Source: Collinsella aerofaciens
Lineage (GTDB): Bacteria > Actinomycetota > Coriobacteriia > Coriobacteriales > Coriobacteriaceae
Direction: 5' to 3'
Assembly: GCA_905213325.1 (NCBI GenBank)
Contig: CAJMHW010000040.1
Span: 1 to 15,311, forward strand
DNA length: 15,311 nt
Under the pieces are notes generated by a model. The model saw only the letters and a list, made by a program, of their open reading frames with translations, ran no database searches and had not been told where the DNA came from. This document shows positions 1 to 7,407 of this stretch, in pieces (position 1 is the first letter of the stretch; each line of letters starts with the position of its first letter). The position numbers and the translations under genes were made by a program.

Positions 1-1
1 G

Positions 2-1528
2 CTTGCCTCGGCACCGGTCGCCGCGCTCACCCGCGACGGATTGCTGGCCCGCGCGCTCCACGCCGAGCCCGAGCGCTCGATTGCCGTCATGCCCAACAAC
101 GAGGAGGCGACCGTCGAAGTCTGGCCTTCGCTCGAGCAGGCCGCCGCGGCGTTTGAGGCTTCGACCAGCGTAGATGCCGAGGAACAGTCCGCGGACGCCG
201 TGGACGAAGCTGCCGACACCCCCATGTCCGAACCTACCGCCACGCTCGACTTGGGCGACGGCAAGCCGCTGCCCGTGCTCATCCCGGAGTCCGAGCAGTT
301 CGCCAACCGCCTGCGCAAGAACGCCCGTCTGCGTCGAAAGTGGGCAAAGCGCGAGGGCGTGAGCTGCTACCGCGTCTACGATGCCGACCTGCCCGACTAC
401 TCCGCCGCCATTGACCTGTACGAGGGCTGCCCGCAGACGCCGGGCCGCTGGCTCGTCATCGCCGAGTACGCCGCGCCTAAGACCATCGATCCCGCGCTAG
501 CCCAGGCCCGCATGCTCGACATTCTGGCCATCGCGCCGCGCATCCTAGATGTTCCCGCCGAGCATGTGCACGCCAAGGCCCGCATGCGCTCGCGCGGCGG
601 CTCGCAGTACGGCAAGCAGGGCGCCGGCAAAGGCGCATCGGGCGAGCGCGCCAACATCGCGCGCCGTCGTCTGCCGCTCATCGAAGAGGGCGGCCTTACC
701 TTTGCCGTCAACTTTGACGACTATTTGGATGTGGGCATCTTCCTGGATCATCGCGTCACGCGCAACCTGGTGCGCGAGCACGCCAAGCAGGCGCGCCGCT
801 TCCTCAACCTATTTGCCTACACCGGCACCGCCACCTGCTACGCAGCCGACGGCGGCGTCGAGGAGACCGTGACGGTCGACCTCTCCAACACCTATCTGGA
901 CTGGGCAGAGCGCAATATGCGCCAGAACGGCTTTATGGGCCCTCAGCATCATTTTGTGCGCGACGACGTACTCGCCTGGATTCGCGACCAGCGCCAGACG
1001 CGCAACCGCTGGGATCTGATTTTTGTCGACCCGCCCACGTTCTCGAACTCGTCCAAGATGGGCCGCCGCACCTGGGATGTCCAGCGCGACCATGTTGAGC
1101 TTTTGGCCGGCGTATCGCGCCTGCTCGCACAGGGCGGCCATGCCATCTTTAGTTGCAACCTGCGCGGCTTCCGCCCCGAAACGCGCAAGCTCGCGCGTGC
1201 GGGCGTGGTGCTGGAGGACATTACGGCGCAGACCATCCCCGAGGATTTCGCACGCAACCAGAAGGTGCATCATTGCTATATCGTGCGCCGCCTGCCCATC
1301 GAGGACGCCATGGCAGAGGTCGGCTTTAGCGCCGAGGAAATTGCCGAGCGCGTCGAGGAGCTGCGCAACCCCGAGGCCCGCAAGCCTCGCGCGGCAGCGC
1401 CCGCGCACGCGCAGGCAGGCGACCAGGGGCCGCGCGGCAACGGCAAGTCCAACTTTGCCGGCAAACCCTCCCCTGCCGGCAAGTCCAAAAAGAAGAAGTT
1501 CTACGCCAGCAAGCCCAAGGGCAAATAG
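2..1528 (+). CDS. rlmL: 23S rRNA methyltransferase RlmKL/RlmL, C-terminal part (partial at left edge)
   Basis: The reading frame is open from base 2, so the gene starts outside the window; about 508 residues are visible. From the ENQF-like stretch (ESEQFANRLRKN) onwards the order of motifs matches the C-terminal RlmK half of the fused RlmKL enzyme of gamma-proteobacteria. The sequence shows CYRVYDADLPDY, then YLDVGIFLDHR, then SAM motif I in LNLFAYTGTAT, and the catalytic-type motif IV VDPPTFSNS. In the family this half makes N7-methylguanosine in 23S rRNA (G2069, E. coli numbering), and the missing N-terminal half (THUMP plus RlmL) makes m2G2445. An acidic, low-complexity linker lies between the halves. 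Unusually, the protein ends in a Lys/Ala/Gly-rich basic tail of about 50 residues (SKKKKFYASKPKGK at the end) that E. coli RlmL lacks and that may contact RNA. An internal TTG at 41 is a possible start only if the fusion is absent. Family assignment is strong; the fusion itself cannot be seen. Confidence 0.9.
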   Translation, partial: LASAPVAALTRDGLLARALHAEPERSIAVMPNNEEATVEVWPSLEQAAAAFEASTSVDAEEQSADAVDEAADTPMSEPTATLDLGDGKPLPVLIPESEQFANRLRKNARLRRKWAKREGVSCYRVYDADLPDYSAAIDLYEGCPQTPGRWLVIAEYAAPKTIDPALAQARMLDILAIAPRILDVPAEHVHAKARMRSRGGSQYGKQGAGKGASGERANIARRRLPLIEEGGLTFAVNFDDYLDVGIFLDHRVTRNLVREHAKQARRFLNLFAYTGTATCYAADGGVEETVTVDLSNTYLDWAERNMRQNGFMGPQHHFVRDDVLAWIRDQRQTRNRWDLIFVDPPTFSNSSKMGRRTWDVQRDHVELLAGVSRLLAQGGHAIFSCNLRGFRPETRKLARAGVVLEDITAQTIPEDFARNQKVHHCYIVRRLPIEDAMAEVGFSAEEIAERVEELRNPEARKPRAAAPAHAQAGDQGPRGNGKSNFAGKPSPAGKSKKKKFYASKPKGK

Positions 1529-1533
1529 ACAAC

Positions 1534-1598
1534 GTTGCGGTGGAATACGGACTGTTTTGCCTGGAATTAGGCAAATTTAGACCGTGTTTCACCGCAAC
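1534..1598. repeat. 65-nt imperfect palindrome between convergent rlmL and kdpE
   Basis: The outer arms are GTTGCGGTGGAATACGG (1534-1550) and CCGTGTTTCACCGCAAC (1582-1598). They pair over nearly their whole length with two mismatches. An inner stem TTTGCCT/AGGCAAA (1556-1562 and 1569-1575) closes a 6-nt loop. The element starts 5 nt after the rlmL stop and ends 25 nt before the kdpE stop, so it could fold in both convergent transcripts and act as a bidirectional terminator. Neither side has a U-run, which makes a REP- or MITE-like dispersed repeat just as likely. Confidence 0.6.
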
Positions 1599-1623
1599 TC
1601 ATATTGGGATGGTGGTTGGCGAT

Positions 1624-2337
1624 CTAGCCTTGGGTGACCAGGCGATAGCCGATACCCACGTGCGTCTGGATATAGCGCGGATGCGCGGGGTCGGACTCGA
1701 TCTTCTTGCGCAGCGTACCCATAAAGACGCGCAGGCTTGCCAGGTCACTCTTAGTTGCCGTGCCCCAAATCTCATGCAGGATAGACTGGTGTGTCAGCAC
1801 CTTGTCGGCGTTATGCGCCAGCAGGCACAGGAGCTTATACTCGATCGGCGTCAGATGCAGTTCCTCGCCATCCATCGTGGCGATGCCGGCATCAAAATCG
1901 ATATGCAGCTCACCGGTATCGAACGAGCCCTCGGAGGCAACACTGCCCGTTTGCGCATACGAAAGGCGCCTGAGCGTCGTGCGAATGCGCGCGAGCAGTT
2001 CCTCGACCGAAAACGGCTTGGTCAGATAGTCGTCGGCACCGGCATCGAGCGCGCGAATCTTATCCGCGTCCTCGCTGCGCGCCGAGACCACAATGATCGG
2101 CATTCCCGACCATGCGCGCACCGACTCCACCACCTTGACGCCGTCCATATCGGGCAGGCCCAGATCGAGCAGCACAATGCTCGGCGCCTGCGACGAGGCG
2201 GCGGCGATGGCGGCATGGGCGGTCTCCACGGCCATATGGCGCAAGCCGTGCGTCTCGAGCGCGGCAACGATAAGGTTGCGGACAGCGGGGTCGTCCTCAA
2301 CAACCAAGATGAGCGGTTTTACGGCAGAGTTCGGCAC
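1624..2337 (-). CDS. kdpE: OmpR-family response regulator KdpE
   Basis: This 237-residue two-component response regulator has a receiver domain at about 8-120 and an OmpR/PhoB winged helix at about 135-235. Visible receiver residues are the acidic pair E14/D15-D16, the phosphoacceptor D58 in VLLDLGLP, S85 and K107 in LTKPF. The C-terminal domain carries KdpE-type sequence: HLTPIEYKLLCLLAHNADKV, then LRVFMGTLRKKIESDP and HVGIGYRLV. In the family it activates potassium-uptake genes after phosphorylation by KdpD. The start is taken as GTG at 2337 because an AAGGAG Shine-Dalgarno (2345-2350) lies 7 nt upstream; longer in-frame starts only add Arg/Ser-rich sequence read from the end of kdpD. The gene begins 4 nt after the kdpD stop, with its ribosome binding site at the very end of kdpD, so the two are an operon and probably translationally coupled. 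Confidence 0.93.
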   Translation of the reverse strand: MPNSAVKPLILVVEDDPAVRNLIVAALETHGLRHMAVETAHAAIAAASSQAPSIVLLDLGLPDMDGVKVVESVRAWSGMPIIVVSARSEDADKIRALDAGADDYLTKPFSVEELLARIRTTLRRLSYAQTGSVASEGSFDTGELHIDFDAGIATMDGEELHLTPIEYKLLCLLAHNADKVLTHQSILHEIWGTATKSDLASLRVFMGTLRKKIESDPAHPRYIQTHVGIGYRLVTQG

Positions 2338-2341
2338 GGCG

Positions 2342-3967
2342 CTACTCCTTATCAAACGAAACGTCGGCGACGGGAAGCTCAATCGTAAAGACCGAGCCGT
2401 GCGGGTCCGCCGCGGCAACCTCTATGCTACCGCCATGCGCCAGCGCAATGGAGCGGCAGAGCGAAAGACCCAGGCCCACGCTGCGATGGCTGTCGGCCAA
2501 ACCGTGGTTGGCGGTGTAGAACGACTCAAAGATGCGCTCGCGATCCTCGGGTGCGATGCCCGGACCATCATCGGCAACCGAGCACGCCACGCGTCCATCG
2601 TCGACGCTAATCGAAATCATGATATGCGAGCCCGCGGGCGTATAGGTGATGGCGTTGTTCACCAGATTGACCACCAGCTGCACCATCAGGCGCGCATCGA
2701 CGTTGACGAGCGCCGGCTCGTCGCACGGCACTACCTTAAGATCGTGCTCACGCACGGCCGGACTTACGTGGCGCAGCGCCTCCTCGACGATATCGTCCAT
2801 GAGCTCGAGCGTGGTCGACAGGCGCATACCGCCGCCCTCGAGCTTGGTGATGGCGAGCAGGTTCTCGACGGTGGCGTTGAGCCATTGCGCATCCGAGCGA
2901 ATGGACAAGAGCAGGCCGCGGCGCGTTTGGGCGTCGAGCACGGCGGTGCCGGTCGAGCCCTGGTCGAGCAGCACATCGGCATTACCCGAAATACTGGTGA
3001 GCGGCGTGCGCAGGTCGTGCGAGATGGAGCGCAGCAGGTTGGCGCGCAGCTGCTCATTTTTGGCAAGCACCGCCGCCTCCTCGCGGGCCTCCATGGCGCG
3101 GGCGCGATCGAGCGCCAGCTCGCCTTCGCTCACGATGGCATCGGCAAGTGTCCGCTCCTCATGCGTCAGCACGTCGGGCTCGGCAACGATAGCCAGCACG
3201 CCCACCACCGAGGCGGGGTCGCCCGAGCGCGCGAAGCCGTCGCCCGTGCGAACCGTCAGGTAGATGCCATAAAACGCCGAGCCGCCAAACGTGGCGTCGA
3301 GCGGCGTTCCCACATAGGCGGACGCCGAGAGCCGAGGCGGCATCTGCGGCGCCAGTTCGTGCACCGGTGCGGCATCGCCCACGGCCGTGTAAGTCGCGCG
3401 CGGCAGCAGGTCATCGCCCTCGGCGTCGGCGCTGTACCACACGACAGGGCAGCCCGAAAGACGCGCCAGCTGCGTGGCCATGGCGTGAACGATCTGATGC
3501 TGATCGGCGCACCGCTGCAGCATGCGGTTGGTCTCGAGCACCATATGCGTGCGGCGGTCGCTGGCGGCAGCCTGTGCCAAGGCGCGGCGCAGGGCCAACG
3601 CAATCGAGCTCGACACAAGCGAGACCACGAACATGATGAAGAACATGCCGGGATAGCCGCGGTCGATAAGCGACAGCGAGTAGCGCGGGTCGACAAACAA
3701 GAAGTTGTAGAGCGCCACGGCGGCAGCCGAGCTCAGCAAGCAATACAGGCGACTCCAGGTAAAGAATGCGCACAGCTGAACGGCGAACACATAGACGATC
3801 ATGATGCTCGGCGCGAGACCCGGATGGTCGAGCAGCGCGCCCACAATCGTCGCCGCGACCAGCAGCCCCACCGATACGCAGGCGTCATACAGAGGAGTGC
3901 GGCGCGTCAGCGTTGTGCGCCGCCACCAAAAGCTATCGGCAATATCGCCGTCCGTACGGACGTCCAT
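2342..3967 (-). CDS. kdpD: KdpD-type sensor histidine kinase, short form without KdpD/Usp N-terminus
   Basis: This 541-residue membrane histidine kinase has four close TM helices at about 29-46, 52-71, 74-92 and 106-126 (DUF4118-like). A GAF-like region follows at about 150-290. The HisKA H-box is SISHDLRTPLTSI with H317. The ATPase boxes are N (LVVNLVNNAITYTP, N437/N438), G1 (VADDGPGIAP, about 465-473) and G2 (GLGLSLCRS, about 498-506). The kinase half is complete. What is missing is the cytoplasmic N-terminus of classical KdpD (about 900 residues), meaning the KdpD sensor domain with its Walker motifs and the universal-stress-like domain. No remnant of these was found upstream; the preceding 100 bases hold a palindrome and then another gene. 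The gene overlaps regulation with kdpE directly downstream. It may sense K+ or turgor through its membrane part, or be cross-regulated by Kup; this is inference. A purine-rich GAGAGGGG lies about 10 nt before the ATG at 3967. Confidence 0.88.
   Translation of the reverse strand: MDVRTDGDIADSFWWRRTTLTRRTPLYDACVSVGLLVAATIVGALLDHPGLAPSIMIVYVFAVQLCAFFTWSRLYCLLSSAAAVALYNFLFVDPRYSLSLIDRGYPGMFFIMFVVSLVSSSIALALRRALAQAAASDRRTHMVLETNRMLQRCADQHQIVHAMATQLARLSGCPVVWYSADAEGDDLLPRATYTAVGDAAPVHELAPQMPPRLSASAYVGTPLDATFGGSAFYGIYLTVRTGDGFARSGDPASVVGVLAIVAEPDVLTHEERTLADAIVSEGELALDRARAMEAREEAAVLAKNEQLRANLLRSISHDLRTPLTSISGNADVLLDQGSTGTAVLDAQTRRGLLLSIRSDAQWLNATVENLLAITKLEGGGMRLSTTLELMDDIVEEALRHVSPAVREHDLKVVPCDEPALVNVDARLMVQLVVNLVNNAITYTPAGSHIMISISVDDGRVACSVADDGPGIAPEDRERIFESFYTANHGLADSHRSVGLGLSLCRSIALAHGGSIEVAAADPHGSVFTIELPVADVSFDKE
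2345..2350 (-). promoter_or_regulatory. Shine-Dalgarno AAGGAG deciding the kdpE GTG start
   Basis: On the minus strand AAGGAG lies 7 nt before the GTG at 2337 and touches the kdpD stop codon (TAG, 2344-2342). It supports the 237-residue start over the longer in-frame ATG at 2418. Confidence 0.8.
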
Positions 3968-3984
3968 CAGCGTTCCGCCCCTCT

Positions 3985-4052
3985 CTCAAAAACAAAAACC
4001 ACCACAAAGGGGACAGGCACCTTTGTGGTGGTTTCCCCTTGTGGTGGTTCCA
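3985..4052. repeat. GTGGTGG palindrome, possible minus-strand terminator/attenuator before kdpD
   Basis: AAACCACCACAAAGG (3996-4010) and CCTTTGTGGTGGTTT (4020-4034) are perfect 15-bp inverted arms around the 9-nt loop GGACAGGCA. A second partial copy of the right arm (CCTTGTGGTGGTTCC, 4038-4052) follows. Read on the minus strand the hairpin is followed by TTTTTGTTTTT, giving the shape of an intrinsic terminator. It lies after the small membrane gene and only about 17-28 nt before kdpD. It could end kup transcription or act as an attenuator in the kdpD leader. The AAAGGGGACAGG core resembles dispersed REP-like palindromes; that link is from memory and unverified. Confidence 0.65.
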
Positions 4053-4080
4053 AGTGTAAAGCCTTTGCAACCTGCGGACG

Positions 4081-4275
4081 TTAGACAAACAGCACGTGCG
4101 CGAGCAGTGCGCACACGCACGCCGCGACAAGCACCGTCACCACGATCGAAATCACGCGGTCGGCCATGTCCATGTTGGCCCGATTCGTAAAGAACCGATC
4201 TTCGGCGGCATCGGCGCGTACCTCACGCACCAGCTCGGTCGCAAGATCGCAACCGTCAAGCACCTTTGCATCCAT
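4081..4275 (-). CDS. 64-residue tail-anchored small membrane protein between kup and kdpD
   Basis: I do not recognise a family. The 64-residue product has a charged N-terminal part rich in Asp, Glu and Arg (MDAKVLDGCDLATELVREVR...) and one C-terminal hydrophobic helix at about 41-63 (VISIVVTVLVAACVCALLAH) that runs to the end, giving a tail-anchor or N-in topology. The start at 4275 is favoured by a GGGAGG Shine-Dalgarno (4281-4286) 5 nt upstream; the upstream in-frame ATG at 4305 has nothing comparable. The gene lies 69 nt after kup on the same strand and before kdpD, so it is probably co-transcribed with kup. By position it could be a small modulator of Kup or of the short KdpD. It is longer than KdpF (about 29 residues) and shows no resemblance to it. 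Confidence 0.65.
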   Translation of the reverse strand: MDAKVLDGCDLATELVREVRADAAEDRFFTNRANMDMADRVISIVVTVLVAACVCALLAHVLFV

Positions 4276-4280
4276 GGTTT

Positions 4281-4286
4281 CCTCCC
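4281..4286 (-). promoter_or_regulatory. Shine-Dalgarno GGGAGG of the small membrane protein
   Basis: GGGAGG on the minus strand lies 5 nt before ATG 4275. It is the main evidence that this short frame is translated, and it selects the 64-residue start. Confidence 0.65.
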
Positions 4287-4344
4287 AGGACTCAATCCCC
4301 GTCAATACAAACCCGCCCGTTCGCAGACAAACCTCGAGCGTCGA

Positions 4345-6372
4345 CTACGGCCGCTCATTGGGGGCCAGGCGCTGCATCTTGTTCACGGCCTTGAACTTGG
4401 TGAACAGCGGCACGTACTCAAAGCTCACGTTGGAGTTCTCCAGGCCGTACCAACGCGCAGGCGTGCCGGCGGCGCGACGGATGATGTACTTGAGCGTGAT
4501 GGCCGTACGCTCGCTGGGCTCCACATCGCTTTCGGGCGCCAGAAGCTTACGGATCAGGACGAACTTGAACGTGCCGATGTTACCCGGATCCTTGTAGACC
4601 GAGTAGTCATGCGTCTGCGGCGGCAACTCGCCGGTGGCAGCCAAGTCCTGAACAACCTGACGCAGGTAGGCATTGACGCGCTGGTTGATCTTGTAGCCCA
4701 GGTACAGATGCACGCGGAACACGTAGTCGGTGCCGAACGTCTCGACCGAATAGGCAAAGGTGTGCGGTTCGTCCATGGTCTCGACATTCACAAACCACCA
4801 GGCGCGGGCGCGCTTGGGATGCTTGTCCAAGATCGAATAGACGATATCGCGGTCGATGTAGTCGGTATGGGTGTCCTTGGTCAGGTACACGACGTTGTCG
4901 CTCATGCGCTCGTAACGGTCGTCGTCGCGCAGGCGCTTGAGCTGCGGCAGGTAGCTGCGCAGCGACAGCAGCGTAAACTGGCGCTGCTCGACCGCCGTGC
5001 CGTTGTACCAGCACACCATAATGCCCATGATGAGCATGGCCATCAGAATGGTGAAATAGCCACCGTGGAAGAACTTGGTAAGCGAGCTCACAAAGAAGAA
5101 GCCCTCGAGCATGAGGAAGAACGCAACGAAGACATACGGGGCGACCTTAAGGCCGCGATCAACATGCAAGTAGAAGAAGAGCAGCAGCGTCGTGCACATC
5201 ATGGTCAGGGTAATCGCCAAGCCGTAGGCGGCCTCCATGTGCGCCGAGCTCTGGAACAGCAGCACCACGATGACGCAGCCCACAAGCATGACGTTGTTGA
5301 CCATGGGAATATAGAGCTGGCCCTTGGTCTCGGCAGGATAGAAGACCTGCATGTGCGGCATGAGGTCCAGGCGACTGGCCTCGGACACCAACGAGAATGC
5401 GCCGGTGATGAGCGCCTGCGAGGCAATGATGGCCGCGACGGTGGAAAGGCCGACGGCAAAGGGACGCAGGCCCGGGGCGAGCATCTGGTAGAACGGGTTG
5501 AGGTCGGCAATGCCCATGAGCTCGGGGTTGGCAGCGTTGTTCATAAGCCAAGCACCCTGGCCCATGTAGGACAGCAGCAGGCAGCACTTAACGAACGGCC
5601 AGGTGGCGTAGATGTTGCCGCGGCCGACGTGGCCCATGTCGGAGTAGAGCGCCTCGGCACCGGTGGTGGCAAGGAAGCAGCTGCCCAGAATCATGATGCC
5701 CGCGTGGTTGTTGGGGCTCAGCAAAAAGGCGATGCCACGCACCGGGTTGAGGCACAGCAGCACGGCGGGGTGCTGGAAGACAAAGAACAGACCCGTGCCG
5801 CCCAGGAACAGGAACCACAGCGTCATGATGGGGCCAAAGGCACGGCCGATCTTGGCCGTGCCGATGCGCTGCACCAAGAAGAGCACAATGATGATGGCAA
5901 GCGTGATGGCGACAACGCGGGCCTGATCGTCACCAAGCACGGCGTGGACCGCCGGAATGGTGCGCAGACCCTCGATAGCCGTAGTCACGGTAACGGCAGG
6001 CGTGAGGATACCATCGGCGAGCAGCGCGGCGCCGCCCAGCATGGCGGGGATGATGAGCCACTTGCCACAACGCTTGACCAGGCTGTACAGGGCAAAGATG
6101 CCGCCCTCGCCGTGGTTGTCGGCACGCAGCGAGATCAGCACGTACTTGACGGTCGTCAGCAGCGTGACCGTCCACACGACAAGGGAGAGCGCGCCGAGCA
6201 CGAACTCCTCCGTCACGCTTCCGATGCCGCCGTTGCCGGCAACGAGCGCCTTGGTTACATACATAGGACTGGTGCCGATATCGCCGTACACCACGCCCAG
6301 CGTGACGAGCATCGCCGAGATGCTCACAGGAATCGCAGCGTGCGAGGCTGCCTCCTTGGCCTTCTGTTCCAT
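4345..6372 (-). CDS. kup: Kup/HAK-type potassium transporter
   Basis: This 675-residue protein is close in size to lactic-acid-bacterial Kup (about 670) and somewhat longer than E. coli Kup (622). The N-terminus carries the family signature GVVYGDIGTSPMYV (about 26-39), then HGEGGIFALYSLV and LLADGILTPAVTVTTAIEGL. About 12 hydrophobic segments follow, then a cytoplasmic C-terminal domain from about residue 460 containing VVYLTKDTHTDYIDRDIVYS and ARAWWFVNVETMDEP. The family imports K+ with protons across the cytoplasmic membrane; in Firmicutes some members are inhibited by c-di-AMP. The ATG at 6372 is preferred over the TTG at 6390 because that TTG abuts the GGGAGG (6383-6388) that serves as ribosome binding site. 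It is followed on the same strand by the small membrane gene and kdpDE, giving a potassium uptake and sensing cluster. Confidence 0.95.
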   Translation of the reverse strand: MEQKAKEAASHAAIPVSISAMLVTLGVVYGDIGTSPMYVTKALVAGNGGIGSVTEEFVLGALSLVVWTVTLLTTVKYVLISLRADNHGEGGIFALYSLVKRCGKWLIIPAMLGGAALLADGILTPAVTVTTAIEGLRTIPAVHAVLGDDQARVVAITLAIIIVLFLVQRIGTAKIGRAFGPIMTLWFLFLGGTGLFFVFQHPAVLLCLNPVRGIAFLLSPNNHAGIMILGSCFLATTGAEALYSDMGHVGRGNIYATWPFVKCCLLLSYMGQGAWLMNNAANPELMGIADLNPFYQMLAPGLRPFAVGLSTVAAIIASQALITGAFSLVSEASRLDLMPHMQVFYPAETKGQLYIPMVNNVMLVGCVIVVLLFQSSAHMEAAYGLAITLTMMCTTLLLFFYLHVDRGLKVAPYVFVAFFLMLEGFFFVSSLTKFFHGGYFTILMAMLIMGIMVCWYNGTAVEQRQFTLLSLRSYLPQLKRLRDDDRYERMSDNVVYLTKDTHTDYIDRDIVYSILDKHPKRARAWWFVNVETMDEPHTFAYSVETFGTDYVFRVHLYLGYKINQRVNAYLRQVVQDLAATGELPPQTHDYSVYKDPGNIGTFKFVLIRKLLAPESDVEPSERTAITLKYIIRRAAGTPARWYGLENSNVSFEYVPLFTKFKAVNKMQRLAPNERP

Positions 6373-6407
6373 AAGCCGGTTTCCTCCCAACTTTAATGTT
6401 CGAAGGA

Positions 6408-6413
6408 ATTATA
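6408..6413 (-). promoter_or_regulatory. Candidate -10 box for kup
   Basis: A perfect TATAAT on the minus strand lies about 35 nt before the kup ATG, in an AT-richer stretch than the surroundings. No convincing -35 hexamer is seen at 17 nt (CATTCA). No ydaO-type c-di-AMP riboswitch sequence is visible in the short leader. Confidence 0.4.
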
Positions 6414-6495
6414 GGTAATCGGCCCATGTTTGAATGGCACTGTTTTCCCAGCTAGATAAACATTTATACGGCCTTTAGGCCACCGCCGCGATATG

Positions 6496-6530
6496 GAATG
6501 TGACAAAGGGACTGTCCCCTTGTCACATTC
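6496..6530. repeat. 35-nt palindrome TGTGACAA...TTGTCACA after the nitroreductase gene
   Basis: GAATGTGACAA (6496-6506) and TTGTCACATTC (6520-6530) are perfect arms. Pairing continues after one mismatch through GGGA/TCCC to a 3-nt loop, so about 15 of 16 positions pair. The right arm ends 1 nt from the stop codon of the minus-strand gene at 6532. There is no U-run on either side, so it is not a classical terminator. Its core AAGGGACTGTCCCC is similar to the core of the palindrome at 3996-4034, suggesting two members of one REP-like class. Confidence 0.7.
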
Positions 6531-6531
6531 G

Positions 6532-7407
6532 TCATTTTCCAAGCCAGTTTTTGAACCACCATTCCATGGATCGGCTCATCTCGGCCATAAAGGGACTCGT
6601 GTGCTTGCGGGTGTAGATATCCACCACGCGCTCGCCCACCTCGCGGGCATGAGGACGAAACATCGCGTCCATCTCGGCCACCTGCGCGTCCATGGTCGCG
6701 GCGTCGGCGCGGCGGTAGCGCTCCTCGTGCACCAGGTTCACCACGGGATGCGCGATCGCCGGACGCTCCTTCCGGGGCGTGCCGATGATGAGCATCGACA
6801 GCGGCATGGTATAGGGCGGCAGATCGAGCAGCTCGGCAACTTCCTCGGCATTCTCGACGATATCACCGATGTAGCAGCTCCCCAGGCCCAGGGCCTCGGC
6901 GGCAACCACGGCGTTTTGCGCGGCGATCACGGCGTCCTGGGCCGCGATGGCAAAGTCGCCCAAACCCGGCGCGCGGCGGGGCGCCTTGCCCGTGCGCTCG
7001 ACAAACTCGGGCTCAAAGCAGCCCACGTGCTCAAACAGATCGATCCACTTGGCATAATCGACCACAAATATCAGTGCCCAGGGCGCCTTGGCAATCATGG
7101 GCTGGTGGTCGCACAGGTCGGCCAGGCGGTCGAGCGTAGCCTGCTCGCGGATGCTCACGATGGAATACATCATCATGGCGCCCGCCGACGGCGCACGGCT
7201 CGCCGCATGCAGAATCGCCGCCCGCTGCTCGTCGGTCACCGCCACGGGGCGGTCGTCGTCATCACGCGCGAAGGCACGCGTGGACGAGCGGTGCTCCAAG
7301 ATGTCCAGCACCGCGTTACCCGTGGTCTCGACCGGATAACCGCCGGCGTCCACGACCGCAGCTCCGTCGCAGTACTCGGCACCCGTCATACAAACCTGCT
7401 CGCCCAT
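6532..7407 (-). CDS. Nitroreductase-family FMN protein
   Basis: The product has 291 residues. The flavin-phosphate contact motif HRSSTRAF is at 39-46. Further nitroreductase features are SRAPSAGAMM (about 70-79), AKAPWALIFVVDYAKW, the helix AIAAQDAVIAAQNAVVAAEALGLGSCYIGD and IIGTPRKERP. The C-terminal helix YTRKHTSPFMAEMSRSMEWW is like that of larger members. The family are FMN-dependent NAD(P)H oxidoreductases reducing nitro compounds, quinones or flavins; the substrate cannot be read from sequence. The N-terminus is about 28 residues longer than in short members, but the ATG at 7407 has an AGGA 7 nt upstream, whereas the in-frame ATG at 7389 is less well placed. It is transcribed divergently from the LTA-synthase-type gene and in the same direction as kup, with a palindrome at its stop codon. 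Confidence 0.85.
   Translation of the reverse strand: MGEQVCMTGAEYCDGAAVVDAGGYPVETTGNAVLDILEHRSSTRAFARDDDDRPVAVTDEQRAAILHAASRAPSAGAMMMYSIVSIREQATLDRLADLCDHQPMIAKAPWALIFVVDYAKWIDLFEHVGCFEPEFVERTGKAPRRAPGLGDFAIAAQDAVIAAQNAVVAAEALGLGSCYIGDIVENAEEVAELLDLPPYTMPLSMLIIGTPRKERPAIAHPVVNLVHEERYRRADAATMDAQVAEMDAMFRPHAREVGERVVDIYTRKHTSPFMAEMSRSMEWWFKNWLGK

Noticed and set aside
2093..4084. 663-codon open frame on the plus strand opposite kdpD
   Set aside because: It is antisense to a clear kinase gene, has no family features and an Arg/His/Gln-rich composition. Such frames are expected opposite GC-rich genes.
4096..6396. 766-codon open frame on the plus strand opposite kup
   Set aside because: It is antisense to an unmistakable transporter, with His/Gly/Asp-rich composition typical of a reverse-frame shadow.
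6373..6495. ydaO-type c-di-AMP riboswitch upstream of kup
   Set aside because: The leader is short and contains none of the conserved ydaO core strings; only a -10-like TATAAT and an SD are visible.
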